Source: an uncultured Xanthobacteraceae bacterium (GTDB taxonomy: Bacteria; Pseudomonadota; Alphaproteobacteria; Rhizobiales; Xanthobacteraceae). From it: DNA of 14,385 nt. The first letter of the stretch is position 1. Each line of letters begins with the position of its first letter. Both the position numbers and the translations under genes were made by a program. The notes beneath the pieces were generated by a model. The model saw nothing but the letters and a program-made list of their open reading frames with translations. It was not told where the DNA came from and did not search any database. The stretch spans positions 1 to 14,385 of the forward strand of contig CATPBC010000168.1 of assembly GCA_955652195.1 (NCBI GenBank), read 5' to 3'. Shown here piece by piece: positions 5,762-14,187 of the stretch.

Positions 5762-8014
5762 TCATTCTGCTGCCGTGCGCGTTTCGATCGGCGGCTGTTC
5801 GGTCGACGCCGCAGCCGCCTCGGCGCTGAATCGCAACTGCATCCAGGCGCCGCGCGCGCCAGGAATCTTTTCGGCGGCGTCGCGCAGTTCGAGGCGTCCG
5901 CCGTGTTCCTCAAGAATGCGACCGACGATGGCGAGCCCGAGGCCGGTGCCCTTCTCTCGGGTGGTCACATAGGGCTCGAGCAACCGGGAGCGGTTTTCCT
6001 TCGGCAGCCCGATACCATTATCGATCACATCGATGACGACGTTTTTGCCTTCGCGGTTGACCCGCACCGCGATACGGCCACGACGGAGCTCCGCAGGCGG
6101 CACCGCTCCAATTGCCTCAGCGGCGTTCTTGATAATATTTGTCAGCGCTTGCGAGATGAGCCGCCGGTCGAAGCGGGCTGGCATGGCCTCCGCCTCAAGG
6201 TTGACATCGAAATCGATATCGGGATGAGCAACCCGCAGCAGGAACACCACTTGGCGCACGGCATCGGCGACGTCCTCATCGGCGAGTACTGCTTTCGGCA
6301 TACGCGCGAAGCGCGAGAACTCGTCCACCATCCGCTTGATATCGTCGACCTGGCGCACGATCGTCTCGGTGCATTGCTCGAAGACGGCCGGATCGTCCGT
6401 GATCGATTTGCTATATTTGCGGCGCAGCCGTTCGGCCGAGAGCTGAATCGGAGTGAGCGGGTTCTTGATCTCGTGCGCGATACGCCGCGCGATGTCGGCC
6501 CATGCTGACGAGCGCTGCGCCAGTACTAGCTCGGTAATATCGTCGATCGTGATCACATAGCCGTGCTCGGCTTCAGTCGCCTGTTCGCTGGTGACGCGCA
6601 CGGAATAGTTTCGCTCCTGGCCATCACGCCTCATGGCTATTTGCTTTTGAACGAGCCGCTGATTACCCGTCCGGGCCGCCTCGAAAATTTCCCCGAGCTC
6701 GGGCGCTACTTGCGCAAGCGGCAGCCCTAACACTTCGCTTTCTGATCGGCCCATCAGCCGCTCTGCCGAGCGGTTGAGAATAGAAATGTGCCCGCTGGCA
6801 TTGACGCCAATGACGCCAGCACTGGCGCCGGCGAGCACCGCTTCCGTAAAGCGACGCCTGCTGTCGATAAGGTCGCGCGCGCGCACGATGTCTTCATGCT
6901 GGGTGCGCAATTCTTGCGTCATCTTATTAAAGGTCTCGCCTAACCGGGCGAGATCGCCTTCCGAGCGGCGCACCGGAACCTGGATGTTCAAATTGCCGGT
7001 CGACACCACATTCGCGGCGCCGATCAAACGACGGATGGGCGCAACCAGCCGATTGGCAAAATCCAATCCGAGCCAGGTCGACGAAAGCAGCACAATGAGC
7101 GCGATGACCGCAAACATGAGTCCGAACGCGATCTGGATGCCGAGGCGACGCGCCTCGAGATTGGCGAATTCGCCGACGCTATCCTGGGTCGCGCGCAATT
7201 GCGCGACGACGCGCGGATCGAGAATTCGCGCCGCGTAAAGATACGTGTCGTCATAACCGCGCAGCTTGACCACGGCGGCGAGATGATTGTCTTCGGGGAT
7301 TAGTGCAACCCGCGGCTCGGTTTCATTAACTTCGGCGAGCAGATCGGCCGTTGGCAGAACAACTTTCTTGTCCACGGTCACGCCGGCCCGGTCGACTGTC
7401 GAACCATCCGACTTAATCAGCAGCGCAGCAGATAAGTTGCGTCCAGCAGCTTGAGCGCTGATGATTTTCTGGAATTGATCGCGGTCCTGATCGAATACCG
7501 GTTTGGCGCGGCCGAGGTCGTAAGCCATGGCCAATAGGTCGCCGCGGATCGCCTCGGCATGCTCGTTGACATAAGCGTTGGCGACGATCAGCGATTGCTC
7601 GATCATGGCGCGGGTGCGCGTCGAGAAGAAACGATCGAGCCCGCGGTCCAGCGTCGTGCTGGCGACCACGGAGACGAGGACGGTCGGCACCGCCGCGATC
7701 ACGGCGAAGAGCCCGACGATTTGAACGTGAAGGCGCGAGCCCGCCCGCCCGCGACGGCGTGCCTGTACGACTTTCCAGACCTCGCGTCCGATTATGCCGA
7801 GCAACAGCAATCCAGTAATGGCGTTACCGAGCAGAAGCTCGACTACGACCTCATGGACGGGGGCGATCGGCGTAAGACCGGCGAGCACCAGGAAGGTCGC
7901 GGTAGCGGACAGCAGCGCTACCCCGACCGCGCAGGCTCCAATCAGCCGGGAAACAATGGGCACAGGCGTGGCGCCCGCTGGATCGAGTGCGGCAACTTGG
8001 TCGACAGTCGCCAT
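5762..8014 (-). CDS. ntrY: Membrane sensor histidine kinase NtrY
   Basis: NtrY senses an extracytoplasmic or membrane signal (nitrogen or redox state in studied alphaproteobacteria) and phosphorylates NtrX. The 750-aa product has transmembrane segments at about 22-46, 57-77, 98-120 and 293-315, leaving a periplasmic sensor region of about 170 aa between the last two; then a HAMP linker (about 317-372), a PAS domain (about 385-490), a HisKA domain with H514 in [11 protein letters not shown], and an ATPase domain with N-box NIIKNAAEA (626-634), G1 DNGIGLP (665-671) and G2 GTGLGLAI (689-696). The frame is open to a GTG at 8086; I chose the ATG at 8012-8014 because it places about 20 residues before the first membrane helix. 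Neither start has a clear ribosome site. The kinase call is firm; the exact start is not. Confidence 0.93.
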   Translation of the reverse strand: MATVDQVAALDPAGATPVPIVSRLIGACAVGVALLSATATFLVLAGLTPIAPVHEVVVELLLGNAITGLLLLGIIGREVWKVVQARRRGRAGSRLHVQIVGLFAVIAAVPTVLVSVVASTTLDRGLDRFFSTRTRAMIEQSLIVANAYVNEHAEAIRGDLLAMAYDLGRAKPVFDQDRDQFQKIISAQAAGRNLSAALLIKSDGSTVDRAGVTVDKKVVLPTADLLAEVNETEPRVALIPEDNHLAAVVKLRGYDDTYLYAARILDPRVVAQLRATQDSVGEFANLEARRLGIQIAFGLMFAVIALIVLLSSTWLGLDFANRLVAPIRRLIGAANVVSTGNLNIQVPVRRSEGDLARLGETFNKMTQELRTQHEDIVRARDLIDSRRRFTEAVLAGASAGVIGVNASGHISILNRSAERLMGRSESEVLGLPLAQVAPELGEIFEAARTGNQRLVQKQIAMRRDGQERNYSVRVTSEQATEAEHGYVITIDDITELVLAQRSSAWADIARRIAHEIKNPLTPIQLSAERLRRKYSKSITDDPAVFEQCTETIVRQVDDIKRMVDEFSRFARMPKAVLADEDVADAVRQVVFLLRVAHPDIDFDVNLEAEAMPARFDRRLISQALTNIIKNAAEAIGAVPPAELRRGRIAVRVNREGKNVVIDVIDNGIGLPKENRSRLLEPYVTTREKGTGLGLAIVGRILEEHGGRLELRDAAEKIPGARGAWMQLRFSAEAAAASTEQPPIETRTAAE

Positions 8015-8102
8015 GTTAAACGGTCCGGACCCTGCCCTGTGAGGTGAAAAGACGACCGGATGAGCAATGAAAATTACTGCGCCCACCCACCCGAGTGATG
8101 CT

Positions 8103-8133
8103 TTTATACAACAATGTTGCCCGATTGCGACAA
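8103..8133 (-). promoter_or_regulatory. Candidate ntrYX promoter region
   Basis: On the minus strand a TATAAA (8103-8108) stands out in the 168-bp ntrC-ntrY gap, with TTGTCG (8128-8133) 19 nt upstream, a spacing longer than ideal. A -24/-12-like string, GGGCAACATTGTTGTA, overlaps at 8107-8122: GG and the downstream GT are 12 nt apart, but the -12 GC is degraded to GT. A housekeeping promoter is the better guess. A start near 8096 would give the ATG at 8014 a leader of about 80 nt. Confidence 0.27.
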
Positions 8134-8150
8134 TAACTAGGCGATCGGGC
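8119..8150. repeat. Inverted repeat between ntrC and ntrY
   Basis: GCCCGAT (8119-8125) and ATCGGGC (8144-8150) form a perfect 7-bp stem around an 18-nt loop. It starts 33 nt after the ntrC stop in the direction of transcription. No T run follows on the minus strand, so it is not a standard intrinsic terminator; it may weaken read-through from ntrBC into ntrYX or act as an operator. An 11-nt near-palindrome, CAACAATGTTG (8109-8119), abuts it. Confidence 0.35.
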
Positions 8151-8182
8151 GGGACGGCACAGGGGAATTTATGGCGCGGTTT

Positions 8183-9628
8183 CTAGCCGTTTCCAGTGCG
8201 ATAGACCTGAAGGTCCAAGTCGCGGATTTTCTTACGTAAAGTGTTGCGGTTGACGCCGAGAAGATCGGCCGCACGGATCTGGTTGCCCCGCGTGGCGGCA
8301 AGCGCGGCAGAGAGTAGCGGACCTTCGACCTCGCGCAGAATGCGGTGGTACAGGCCGGGTGGCGGCAGTGCGCCGTCGAATCCAGAAAAATATCTCGCCA
8401 GGTAACGTTCGACCGCGTTGGACAGGTTCTCATCGCCGCTATGGCTCTCGCCGGGGGCCGCCAGGGCGGGTTGAGATAATTCCGCGTCGACAACGCCGGC
8501 GGTGATCGTCTCTTGCGGGTAAAGCGCAGCAAGCCGGCGCGCCAGATTTTCGAGTTCCCGCACATTGCCCGGCCAGCGATGGCGCTTGAGGCGATCGAGC
8601 GCCGCTTGATCAAGCTGCTTCGGCGGCAAACCCTCCCTCTCCACCAAGGCAAAGAAATGCCGGATCAGATCGGGAATATCCTCGCTGCGCTCGCGCAACG
8701 GAGGTAGCCGCAGCGGCACGACGTTAAGCCGGAAGAACAGATCTTCGCGGAACAGACCCTGTTGAATGAGCTGGCGCAGGTCTTTGTTGGTTGCCGCGAT
8801 GATACGGACATCGGCTTTGATGGGAGTGCGGCCGCCGACCGTCGTATACTCGCCTTGCTGCAGCACGCGCAGCAGTCGCGTCTGCGCTTCCATCGGCATA
8901 TCGCCGATCTCATCGAGGAAGAGCGTGCCGCCCTCGGCTTGCTCGAAACGGCCCGAGCTGCGGCTATTGGCGCCAGTAAAAGCACCCTTCTCGTGGCCGA
9001 ACAATTCGGATTCGATAAGGTCGCGCGGAATCGCGGCCATGTTGATTGCGACGAACGGCCCGCTGCGGCGTTTGCCATAATCATGTAGCGCCCGCGCCAC
9101 CAATTCTTTGCCGGTGCCGGACTCTCCCGAGATCATCACCGTTAGATCGGTCTGCATCAAGCGCGCCAGCACGCGATAGATTTCCTGCATGGCCGGTGAG
9201 CGGCCGACCAGCGGAATCGACTCGAACTCCTCCGACTTGGGCGCGGGCCGCGGCCTCTCCTTCGGCTCCGAAAGCGCGCGGCCGACGATCGCAATCAGCT
9301 CCTTGAGATCGAATGGCTTGGGCAGATACTCGTACGCTCCGCGCTCGGATGCCCGAATAGCGGTCATGAACGTGTTCTGGGCGCTCATCACGATGATTGG
9401 CAGGTCTGGCCTTGCTTTTTTGATACGCGGCAAGAGATCGAAGGCGCTCTCGTCCGGCAGAAGCACGTCACTGATGATCAGGTCGCCATCCCCTTGGCTG
9501 ATCCAGCGCCACAGCGTGGCGGCATTGCCGGTGGAGCGGACTTCATAGCCGGCGCGCGACAGCGCCTGGTTGAGCACGGTCCGGATCGCCGCATCGTCGT
9601 CCGCGATGAGGATGCTTCCTTCGGGCAT
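8183..9628 (-). CDS. ntrC: Nitrogen regulation response regulator NtrC (sigma-54 activator)
   Basis: NtrC, once phosphorylated by NtrB, forms hexamers at enhancers and drives sigma-54 promoters of nitrogen assimilation genes such as glnA and glnK. The 481-aa product has a receiver domain with D54 (SDVLLPDE) and K104 (LPKPF), an AAA+ domain with Walker A GESGTGKE (168-175), the intact sigma-54 loop GAFTGA (215-220), Walker B FLDE (237-240), FREDLFFRL (293-301), and a C-terminal Fis-type helix-turn-helix (about 447-470) with [12 protein letters not shown]. The ATG at 9626-9628 shares its A with the TGA stop of ntrB (TGATG), so the two are translationally coupled. An in-frame extension to 9745 is only overlap with ntrB. 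Confidence 0.97.
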   Translation of the reverse strand: MPEGSILIADDDAAIRTVLNQALSRAGYEVRSTGNAATLWRWISQGDGDLIISDVLLPDESAFDLLPRIKKARPDLPIIVMSAQNTFMTAIRASERGAYEYLPKPFDLKELIAIVGRALSEPKERPRPAPKSEEFESIPLVGRSPAMQEIYRVLARLMQTDLTVMISGESGTGKELVARALHDYGKRRSGPFVAINMAAIPRDLIESELFGHEKGAFTGANSRSSGRFEQAEGGTLFLDEIGDMPMEAQTRLLRVLQQGEYTTVGGRTPIKADVRIIAATNKDLRQLIQQGLFREDLFFRLNVVPLRLPPLRERSEDIPDLIRHFFALVEREGLPPKQLDQAALDRLKRHRWPGNVRELENLARRLAALYPQETITAGVVDAELSQPALAAPGESHSGDENLSNAVERYLARYFSGFDGALPPPGLYHRILREVEGPLLSAALAATRGNQIRAADLLGVNRNTLRKKIRDLDLQVYRTGNG

Positions 9629-10782
9629 CAATGATTCCCTTGCGCTGGAGCGCGGCTCTCCGGCTGGCCGCCTTCGCCGCTCAAGGTCGCGGCGTATTTC
9701 GGCATGAGGATACGAAAGATCGTGCGTCGCGGTTGCGACTCGCATTCGATGATGCCGCCATGGTCGCCGACAATTTTCGCAACCAGCGCAAGGCCAAGGC
9801 CCGATCCGGTCGGCTTTGTCGTTACGAACGGATCGAATAAGTGCGGCATCAGTTCATCGGGCACGCCCGGTCCATTGTCCCTGACGCAGAATTCGAGCGG
9901 GAGCGAAATGCGCGTACTGGCGCCCGGCAGCGATAAGCGAACGCCCGGCCGAAACGCGGTTGACAGCGCGATCTCGCCGCCGCTCGCCGTTTCACCGATC
10001 GCTTCGGCCGCATTCTTGATCAGATTCAGGAACACTTGAACGAGCTGGTCGCGGTTGCCGAGGACCGGTGGCAGCGACGGGTCATAATCGTCAGCGAACT
10101 TGATGTGCCGGGCGAAGCCCGATTGTGCCAGGCGTTTCACATGATCGAGCACGACGTGAATGTTGATCGGCTCGCGTTCGACCGGCCGCTCGTCGCTAAA
10201 CACCTCCATGCGGTCGACCAGCTTCACGATGCGGTCAGCTTCTTCGCAAATCAGTCGCGTCAGCGTGCGGTCGTCGTCGTCAACCGATTGTTCGAGCAAC
10301 TGCGCCGCACCGCGAATGCCGGACAGCGGATTCTTGATCTCGTGGGCGAGCATCGCCGCAAGCGCGATCACCGAACGTGCTGCGCCGCGATGCGTGAGTT
10401 GGCGGTCCATCTTGTCGGCAATGGTGCGCTCTTGCAGCATCACGACGACGTAATCAGGCTGCTCCGGCAGTGGCGCGACGTGCAGGTCGACCAGCCGATC
10501 ACCCGGATTGCGCGGCGTGCCGAGATCGACTTTGTATTCGTTCACTGCCGCACCGCGCCTGCGTACCTGCTCGACCAGTACGAGCAAGGGGCTGCCGAAC
10601 GGCACCAGCTCGCGCAGGGAGTGACGCCGCAGTAGTGGCAGCGAAACCTCGAAAAACGCCTCCGCGGCCGCGTTCGCCTCGACCACCTTGCCGTTGGCTG
10701 CCACAACAATGACCGGATGGGGCAAGGCGTTGAGCACGGCATCTGCCGGCGTGCCGGCTAGCAGGGTCTCAAGGGCGCTCAT
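9628..10782 (-). CDS. ntrB: Nitrogen regulation sensor kinase/phosphatase NtrB
   Basis: NtrB is the cytoplasmic kinase/phosphatase of NtrC, switched by PII protein in response to glutamine and 2-oxoglutarate. The 384-aa product has no membrane segment. It has an N-terminal PAS domain (about 12-120), a HisKA domain with H147 in [13 protein letters not shown], and an ATPase domain with N-box [11 protein letters not shown] (253-263), G1 DNGPGVP (302-308) and G2 GSGLGLALV (326-334). The ATG at 10780-10782 matches the expected [12 protein letters not shown] N-terminus; the open frame continues 39 codons to 10899 without family similarity. In many alphaproteobacteria dusB (nifR3) lies immediately upstream in the same operon; here it is absent and ntrB appears to be the first gene. 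Confidence 0.96.
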   Translation of the reverse strand: MSALETLLAGTPADAVLNALPHPVIVVAANGKVVEANAAAEAFFEVSLPLLRRHSLRELVPFGSPLLVLVEQVRRRGAAVNEYKVDLGTPRNPGDRLVDLHVAPLPEQPDYVVVMLQERTIADKMDRQLTHRGAARSVIALAAMLAHEIKNPLSGIRGAAQLLEQSVDDDDRTLTRLICEEADRIVKLVDRMEVFSDERPVEREPINIHVVLDHVKRLAQSGFARHIKFADDYDPSLPPVLGNRDQLVQVFLNLIKNAAEAIGETASGGEIALSTAFRPGVRLSLPGASTRISLPLEFCVRDNGPGVPDELMPHLFDPFVTTKPTGSGLGLALVAKIVGDHGGIIECESQPRRTIFRILMPKYAATLSGEGGQPESRAPAQGNH

Positions 10783-11079
10783 TTCGCGACATCCGAGGCT
10801 GTCGACCCGCACAGCACAGGCAGGCAAAAGTCCTGCGAAGTCATACGGCTGGGTAATATTTCCATATCCAAAATGCAGATTGGCAACATAGCTGCACATG
10901 AATTAGGCGACTGCAAAGCATTGCATATAGTTTAGCCAAATTAAGGCTCGGCGCAAGTGCTGCAGTGCAATATCCAAGTATTTAGGCGGGGACGATCTTT
11001 GTCCCAAACCAGTGCGGCCCACCCATTCGCCCGCGCGCGGACATGCGATAAAGCGAAGGCAAGCGGAGCATTGATTTTC
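10783..11079. promoter_or_regulatory. Divergent ntrB / ispDF intergenic region
   Basis: This 297-bp gap, the largest in the window, must hold the promoters of ntrBC (-) and probably ispDF-cinA (+). It is clearly more AT-rich in 10850-10985 than its surroundings. I see no convincing -35/-10 pair on either strand. On the plus strand TGGCAACATAGCTGCA (10881-10896) has the GG and GC of a sigma-54 promoter 12 nt apart but mismatches at three other consensus positions. A TGCAA-N4-TTGCA inverted repeat lies at 10912-10925. No remnant of dusB could be recognised by eye. Confidence 0.5.
10912..10925. repeat. Small TGCAA-N4-TTGCA inverted repeat
   Basis: TGCAA (10912-10916) and TTGCA (10921-10925) are perfect inverted repeats around AGCA, in the AT-rich part of the ntrB/ispDF gap. 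The outer TGCA-TGCA ends recall NtrC operator half-sites, but the total length is 14 rather than 17 bp and the inner bases do not match, so NtrC binding is only a suggestion. Confidence 0.25.
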
Positions 11080-12261
11080 ATGACCGATACGGTTGCGGCT
11101 GTAATCGTGGCGGCGGGGCGCGGCGAGCGAGCCCCCGGGGATGTGCCCAAGCAGTATCGGCCGATTGCCGGCGAGCCGATGATCCGGTCAACGCTGCGGG
11201 CCTTTCTTAGCCACCCGCAGATCGACTCAGTGCAGCCGGTCATCAATCCGAACGACGACAAGATTTATCAGCGAGCCATTGCGGGACTGAAAAAGCTGTT
11301 ACCGCCGGTCGCAGGCGGCGCCACCCGACAAGCATCCGTTCGGGCCGGTCTGGAAGCTTTAGCGGGCCGCGCTCCGGCGCTCGTGCTCATTCACGATGCG
11401 GCGCGCCCGTTTGTCAGCGTCGGACTGATCGATCGCGCGATCGCTGCCGGTCGCGCCACCGGCGCGGCAGTGCCGGGCGTCGTACTCGCCGACACCGTTA
11501 AAACCATCGATAATCGCGCATTGGTTACCCAGACGCTTGACCGCAGCCAAATACGAATTGTCCAAACGCCGCAGTCTTTTTCTTTCAAGCCAATCCTCGA
11601 AGCGCATCGGCGCGCGGCCGCGGCGCAAAGCGAAACCTTCACCGACGATGCAGCCCTTGCCGAATGGGCCGGTCAGCGGGTCAGCGTTTTTGAAGGCGAG
11701 CCCGGCAACGTCAAAGTGACGACTACTGACGATTTTGAGCGCGCCGAGATTGCGCGGCTAGCGGCATTATCGGACGTGCGGACCGGCAACGGTTTCGACG
11801 TCCACGCTTTTGCCGACGGCGATCATGTCATGCTGGCCGGCATTCGCATTCCGCATCCGCGCGGCGTGACCGGACATTCTGACGCCGATGTCGCACTGCA
11901 TGCCTTGGTAGATGCCATTCTCGGCGCGCTCGCCGAAGCCGACATCGGCGCGCATTTTCCGCCAAGCGATCCGCAGTGGAAGGGCGCACCATCGGATCGT
12001 TTTCTCAAGTTTGCCTGCGAGCGCGTACGCGCGCGCAACGGCATGATCGCGCATCTTGACGTTACGATCGTTTGCGAGGCGCCGCGTGTTTCGCCGCACC
12101 GCGACGCCATGCGCGCGCGTATCGCCGCTATTGCGGAGATTCCAGTAGAACGCGTGGCCGTCAAAGCGACCACCAGCGAAAAGCTGGGCTTCGCCGGCCG
12201 CGGCGAGGGAATTTTTGCGATGGCAACCGCTACGATCCGGCTGCCGTGGAGCGCCGGATGA
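11080..12261 (+). CDS. ispDF: Bifunctional IspD/IspF of the MEP isoprenoid pathway
   Basis: This fused enzyme catalyses two non-consecutive steps of the MEP pathway: CTP transfer to methylerythritol phosphate (IspD) and cyclisation to MEcPP (IspF). The 393-aa product has IspD at about 1-230, with the nucleotide loop AAGRGER (11-17), PKQY (23-26), TRQASV (82-87) and HDAARPF (105-111), and IspF at about 234-393, with metal ligands D240 and H242 in GFDVHAF and H274, and GHSDADV (265-271). The natural fusion is common in alphaproteobacteria. The ATG at 11080 is preceded by GGAG (11065-11068); an open extension back to 10957 has no family similarity. The stop overlaps the cinA start as ATGA, so the two are coupled. 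Confidence 0.96.
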   Translation: MTDTVAAVIVAAGRGERAPGDVPKQYRPIAGEPMIRSTLRAFLSHPQIDSVQPVINPNDDKIYQRAIAGLKKLLPPVAGGATRQASVRAGLEALAGRAPALVLIHDAARPFVSVGLIDRAIAAGRATGAAVPGVVLADTVKTIDNRALVTQTLDRSQIRIVQTPQSFSFKPILEAHRRAAAAQSETFTDDAALAEWAGQRVSVFEGEPGNVKVTTTDDFERAEIARLAALSDVRTGNGFDVHAFADGDHVMLAGIRIPHPRGVTGHSDADVALHALVDAILGALAEADIGAHFPPSDPQWKGAPSDRFLKFACERVRARNGMIAHLDVTIVCEAPRVSPHRDAMRARIAAIAEIPVERVAVKATTSEKLGFAGRGEGIFAMATATIRLPWSAG

Positions 12262-12776
12262 GCGAGCAAAACCAACGCAGCTTGGCAAAGCAGGTGCTCG
12301 AGCTATGCCGCGCGCGCGGTATGCGTGTCGCGACCGCAGAATCCTGCACCGGTGGATTAGTTGCGGCGGCACTTACCGCGATCGCCGGATCTTCGGATGT
12401 CGTCGAATGCGGCTTTGTGACCTATTCGAACGCGGCAAAGCAAAAGCTGCTTGGCGTCCCAGCCGCGACCCTATTCCGTTATGGCGCCGTCAGCGGCGAG
12501 ACGGCGGCTGCGATGGCGAAGGGCGCGCTGAAGCGATCGGACGCCGATTTTGCGGTATCGATCACCGGCATTGCCGGTCCGGGCGGCGGCTCGAAACAAA
12601 AGCCCATCGGTCTCGTCCACTTTGCGGTCGCGAGTCGCGACGGAAGGATGCTCAAGCGACGGTGCTTATTGGGAAATATCGGACGCCGCCGTGTGCGCGA
12701 ACGCTCGGTGGTGGAAGCGCTCGTGCTTTTGGCGCGGCTCGCCGAAGGAAAACGACCAGGCGCAGCTGCGGCTTAG
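12258..12776 (+). CDS. cinA: CinA-type nicotinamide-nucleotide amidase (PncC), single-domain form
   Basis: This enzyme deamidates nicotinamide mononucleotide to nicotinic acid mononucleotide, recycling the NMN made by NAD-dependent DNA ligase. The 172-aa product is only the C-terminal CinA domain; the N-terminal molybdopterin-binding-like domain of long CinA is absent, as is usual in this lineage. The family motifs are present: AESCTGG (27-33) with nucleophile S29, TYSNAAK (55-61) with K61, and [11 protein letters not shown] (101-111). The ATG at 12258 overlaps the ispDF stop by 4 nt (ATGA). Its TAG stop (12774-12776) overlaps the TAA stop of the opposite-strand ratA homologue. Despite the name, a competence function is not implied. 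Confidence 0.93.
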   Translation: MSEQNQRSLAKQVLELCRARGMRVATAESCTGGLVAAALTAIAGSSDVVECGFVTYSNAAKQKLLGVPAATLFRYGAVSGETAAAMAKGALKRSDADFAVSITGIAGPGGGSKQKPIGLVHFAVASRDGRMLKRRCLLGNIGRRRVRERSVVEALVLLARLAEGKRPGAAAA

Positions 12777-13234
12777 CTGGTTTTGGCGCCGTAGATTTGA
12801 TCGGCGCGCCGTTCGAATGCCACGGAAAAGCGCCGAAAGGCAGCATCGAACATGGCCCCCATGAGAAGACCGAGCGTACGGCTGCGAAATTCGTAGCTGA
12901 TGAAAAATTCCACGTCGCAGGCGTTTGACCCTGCCGAATGAAATCTCCAGCGGTTGTTCATTTTGCGAAACGGCCCCTCGAGATATTCGACGAGAATCTC
13001 AAGGCTCGGGCGGTCAAGCGTGACGCGGCTGGTGAAGGTCTCGTAGATAAGCTTGTAGGCAACCGTCATGTCGGCGACGACGACGTCTCGGTCTTCGGAG
13101 TCGGCCGATCGCTTGCGCACACGCAGCGACCGGCACAACGGTACGAATTCCGGATAGCGTTCGACATCGGCGACCAGGTCGAACATTTCGGACGCGGAAT
13201 GCTGCACATGCCGCTTGGTCGAGAACTGCGGCAT
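12773..13234 (-). CDS. ratA: COQ10/RatA-family START-like lipid-binding protein
   Basis: The product is 153 aa, typical of the polyketide cyclase/COQ10 family. Features are HSASEMFDLVADVERYPEFVPLC (12-34), the segment YLEGPFRKMNNRW (83-95), and a final helix with FDAAFRRFSVAFERRADQIYG. In eukaryotes COQ10 binds coenzyme Q and supports respiration. In E. coli the homologue is RatA, reported as a 50S-binding toxin that blocks subunit association, hence the common 'toxin' label. No antitoxin gene is next to it, and placement directly after lipA suggests a housekeeping, respiration-related role. The start ATG overlaps the lipA stop by one base (TAATG), so it is the second gene of a coupled pair. 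Family call firm, function open. Confidence 0.9.
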   Translation of the reverse strand: MPQFSTKRHVQHSASEMFDLVADVERYPEFVPLCRSLRVRKRSADSEDRDVVVADMTVAYKLIYETFTSRVTLDRPSLEILVEYLEGPFRKMNNRWRFHSAGSNACDVEFFISYEFRSRTLGLLMGAMFDAAFRRFSVAFERRADQIYGAKTS

Positions 13235-14187
13235 TATCGGTGTGAAGTTCGGAGCGCCTTCAGCCGGGCAAAATCGTCACCCGCGTGGTGCGACGAACGG
13301 GTCAGCGGGCTTGCCGAGACCATGGAGAAGCCTTTGGCATAGGCAATCGCCGCGAGTTCCTTGAACTCGTCTGGCGGCACGAAACGCATCACGGAATGAT
13401 GTTTGCGCGAGGGCTGTAGATATTGCCCGATGGTGAGGAAATCGACTTCAGCGGCCCGCAGATCGTCCATCACCTGCAGCACTTCATTGCGCTGCTCGCC
13501 GAAGCCAACCATGATTCCGGATTTGGAGAAGATTTCGGAATCGATTTCCTTGACGCGTTGCAATAGGCGAATCGAGGCGAAGTAGCGTGCGCCCGGCCGC
13601 ACGGTGACGTATTTCGACGGCACAGTTTCAAGATTGTGATTAAACACATCCGGCCGCGCGGCGACCACGATTTCGGCGGCGCCCTCCTTGCGCAGAAAAT
13701 CCGGCGTCAGCACTTCGATCGTGGTCTTGCGGCAGCGATCACGAATGGCGCGAATGACCGCGGCGAAATGCGCCGCTCCGCCATCGTCGAGATCGTCACG
13801 ATCGACCGAGGTCACGACAACATGCGTCAGGCCGAGCTTTGCTGTCGCTTCGGCCACGTGCTCGGGTTCGGCCGGATCGAGTGGCCCGGGCAGTCCGGTC
13901 TTGACGTTGCAGAACGCGCAAGCCCGCGTGCACGTGTCGCCCATGATCATGAACGTGGCGTGCTTTTTGTCCCAACACTCGCCGATATTCGGGCAACTGG
14001 CCTCTTCGCACACGGTGTGCAGGCCATTGGCGCGGACGATGCGCTGCGTCTCGATATAACCAGGCGAAACCGGCGCCTTGACGCGAATCCAATCGGGCTT
14101 GGGCAGCACAGGCTGATCGGGCCGATGCGCCTTTTCCGGATGACGCGGGCGGCGCGGTTCAGCAACGCTATCGATCAATACGGCCAT
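13234..14187 (-). CDS. lipA: Lipoyl synthase LipA
   Basis: LipA is a radical SAM enzyme that inserts two sulfurs into protein-bound octanoyl groups, producing the lipoyl cofactor of the pyruvate and 2-oxoglutarate dehydrogenases and the glycine cleavage system. The 317-aa product has both clusters: the auxiliary cluster cysteines C60, C65 and C71 ([12 protein letters not shown]), the radical SAM motif CTRACAFC with C86, C90 and C93, and the C-terminal RSSHHAG (297-303) whose serine ligates the sacrificial auxiliary cluster. The ATG at 14185-14187 gives the expected length; only a weak GGAA is upstream. In relatives, lpdA of the pyruvate dehydrogenase operon often lies upstream; here the window ends before any such gene is reached. 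Confidence 0.97.
   Translation of the reverse strand: MAVLIDSVAEPRRPRHPEKAHRPDQPVLPKPDWIRVKAPVSPGYIETQRIVRANGLHTVCEEASCPNIGECWDKKHATFMIMGDTCTRACAFCNVKTGLPGPLDPAEPEHVAEATAKLGLTHVVVTSVDRDDLDDGGAAHFAAVIRAIRDRCRKTTIEVLTPDFLRKEGAAEIVVAARPDVFNHNLETVPSKYVTVRPGARYFASIRLLQRVKEIDSEIFSKSGIMVGFGEQRNEVLQVMDDLRAAEVDFLTIGQYLQPSRKHHSVMRFVPPDEFKELAAIAYAKGFSMVSASPLTRSSHHAGDDFARLKALRTSHR

Noticed and set aside
5729..6508. 259-codon plus-strand open frame opposite ntrY and the ntrX start.
   Set aside because: It lies opposite well-supported domains of NtrY, has no recognisable family motif, and long antisense frames are expected in GC-rich DNA.
8015..8086. 24-residue N-terminal extension of NtrY from a GTG at 8086.
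   Set aside because: It places an odd hydrophobic stretch before the expected short cytoplasmic leader, and the ATG at 8014 fits homologues as I recall them; it cannot be fully excluded.
9629..9745. 39-residue N-terminal extension of NtrC.
   Set aside because: It overlaps the end of ntrB, while the ATG at 9628 gives the canonical receiver-domain start and a TGATG coupling.
10036..10635. 199-codon plus-strand open frame opposite ntrB.
   Set aside because: It is a shadow of the ntrB reading frame with no ribosome site or family similarity.
10783..10899. 39-residue N-terminal extension of NtrB.
   Set aside because: The ATG at 10782 gives the family-typical start, and the extension shows no similarity to DusB or NtrB.
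12773..13234. A toxin-antitoxin module, because of the RatA toxin label.
   Set aside because: No antitoxin-like small gene is adjacent. The gene is coupled to lipA and belongs to the widespread COQ10 family, so a housekeeping role is more likely.
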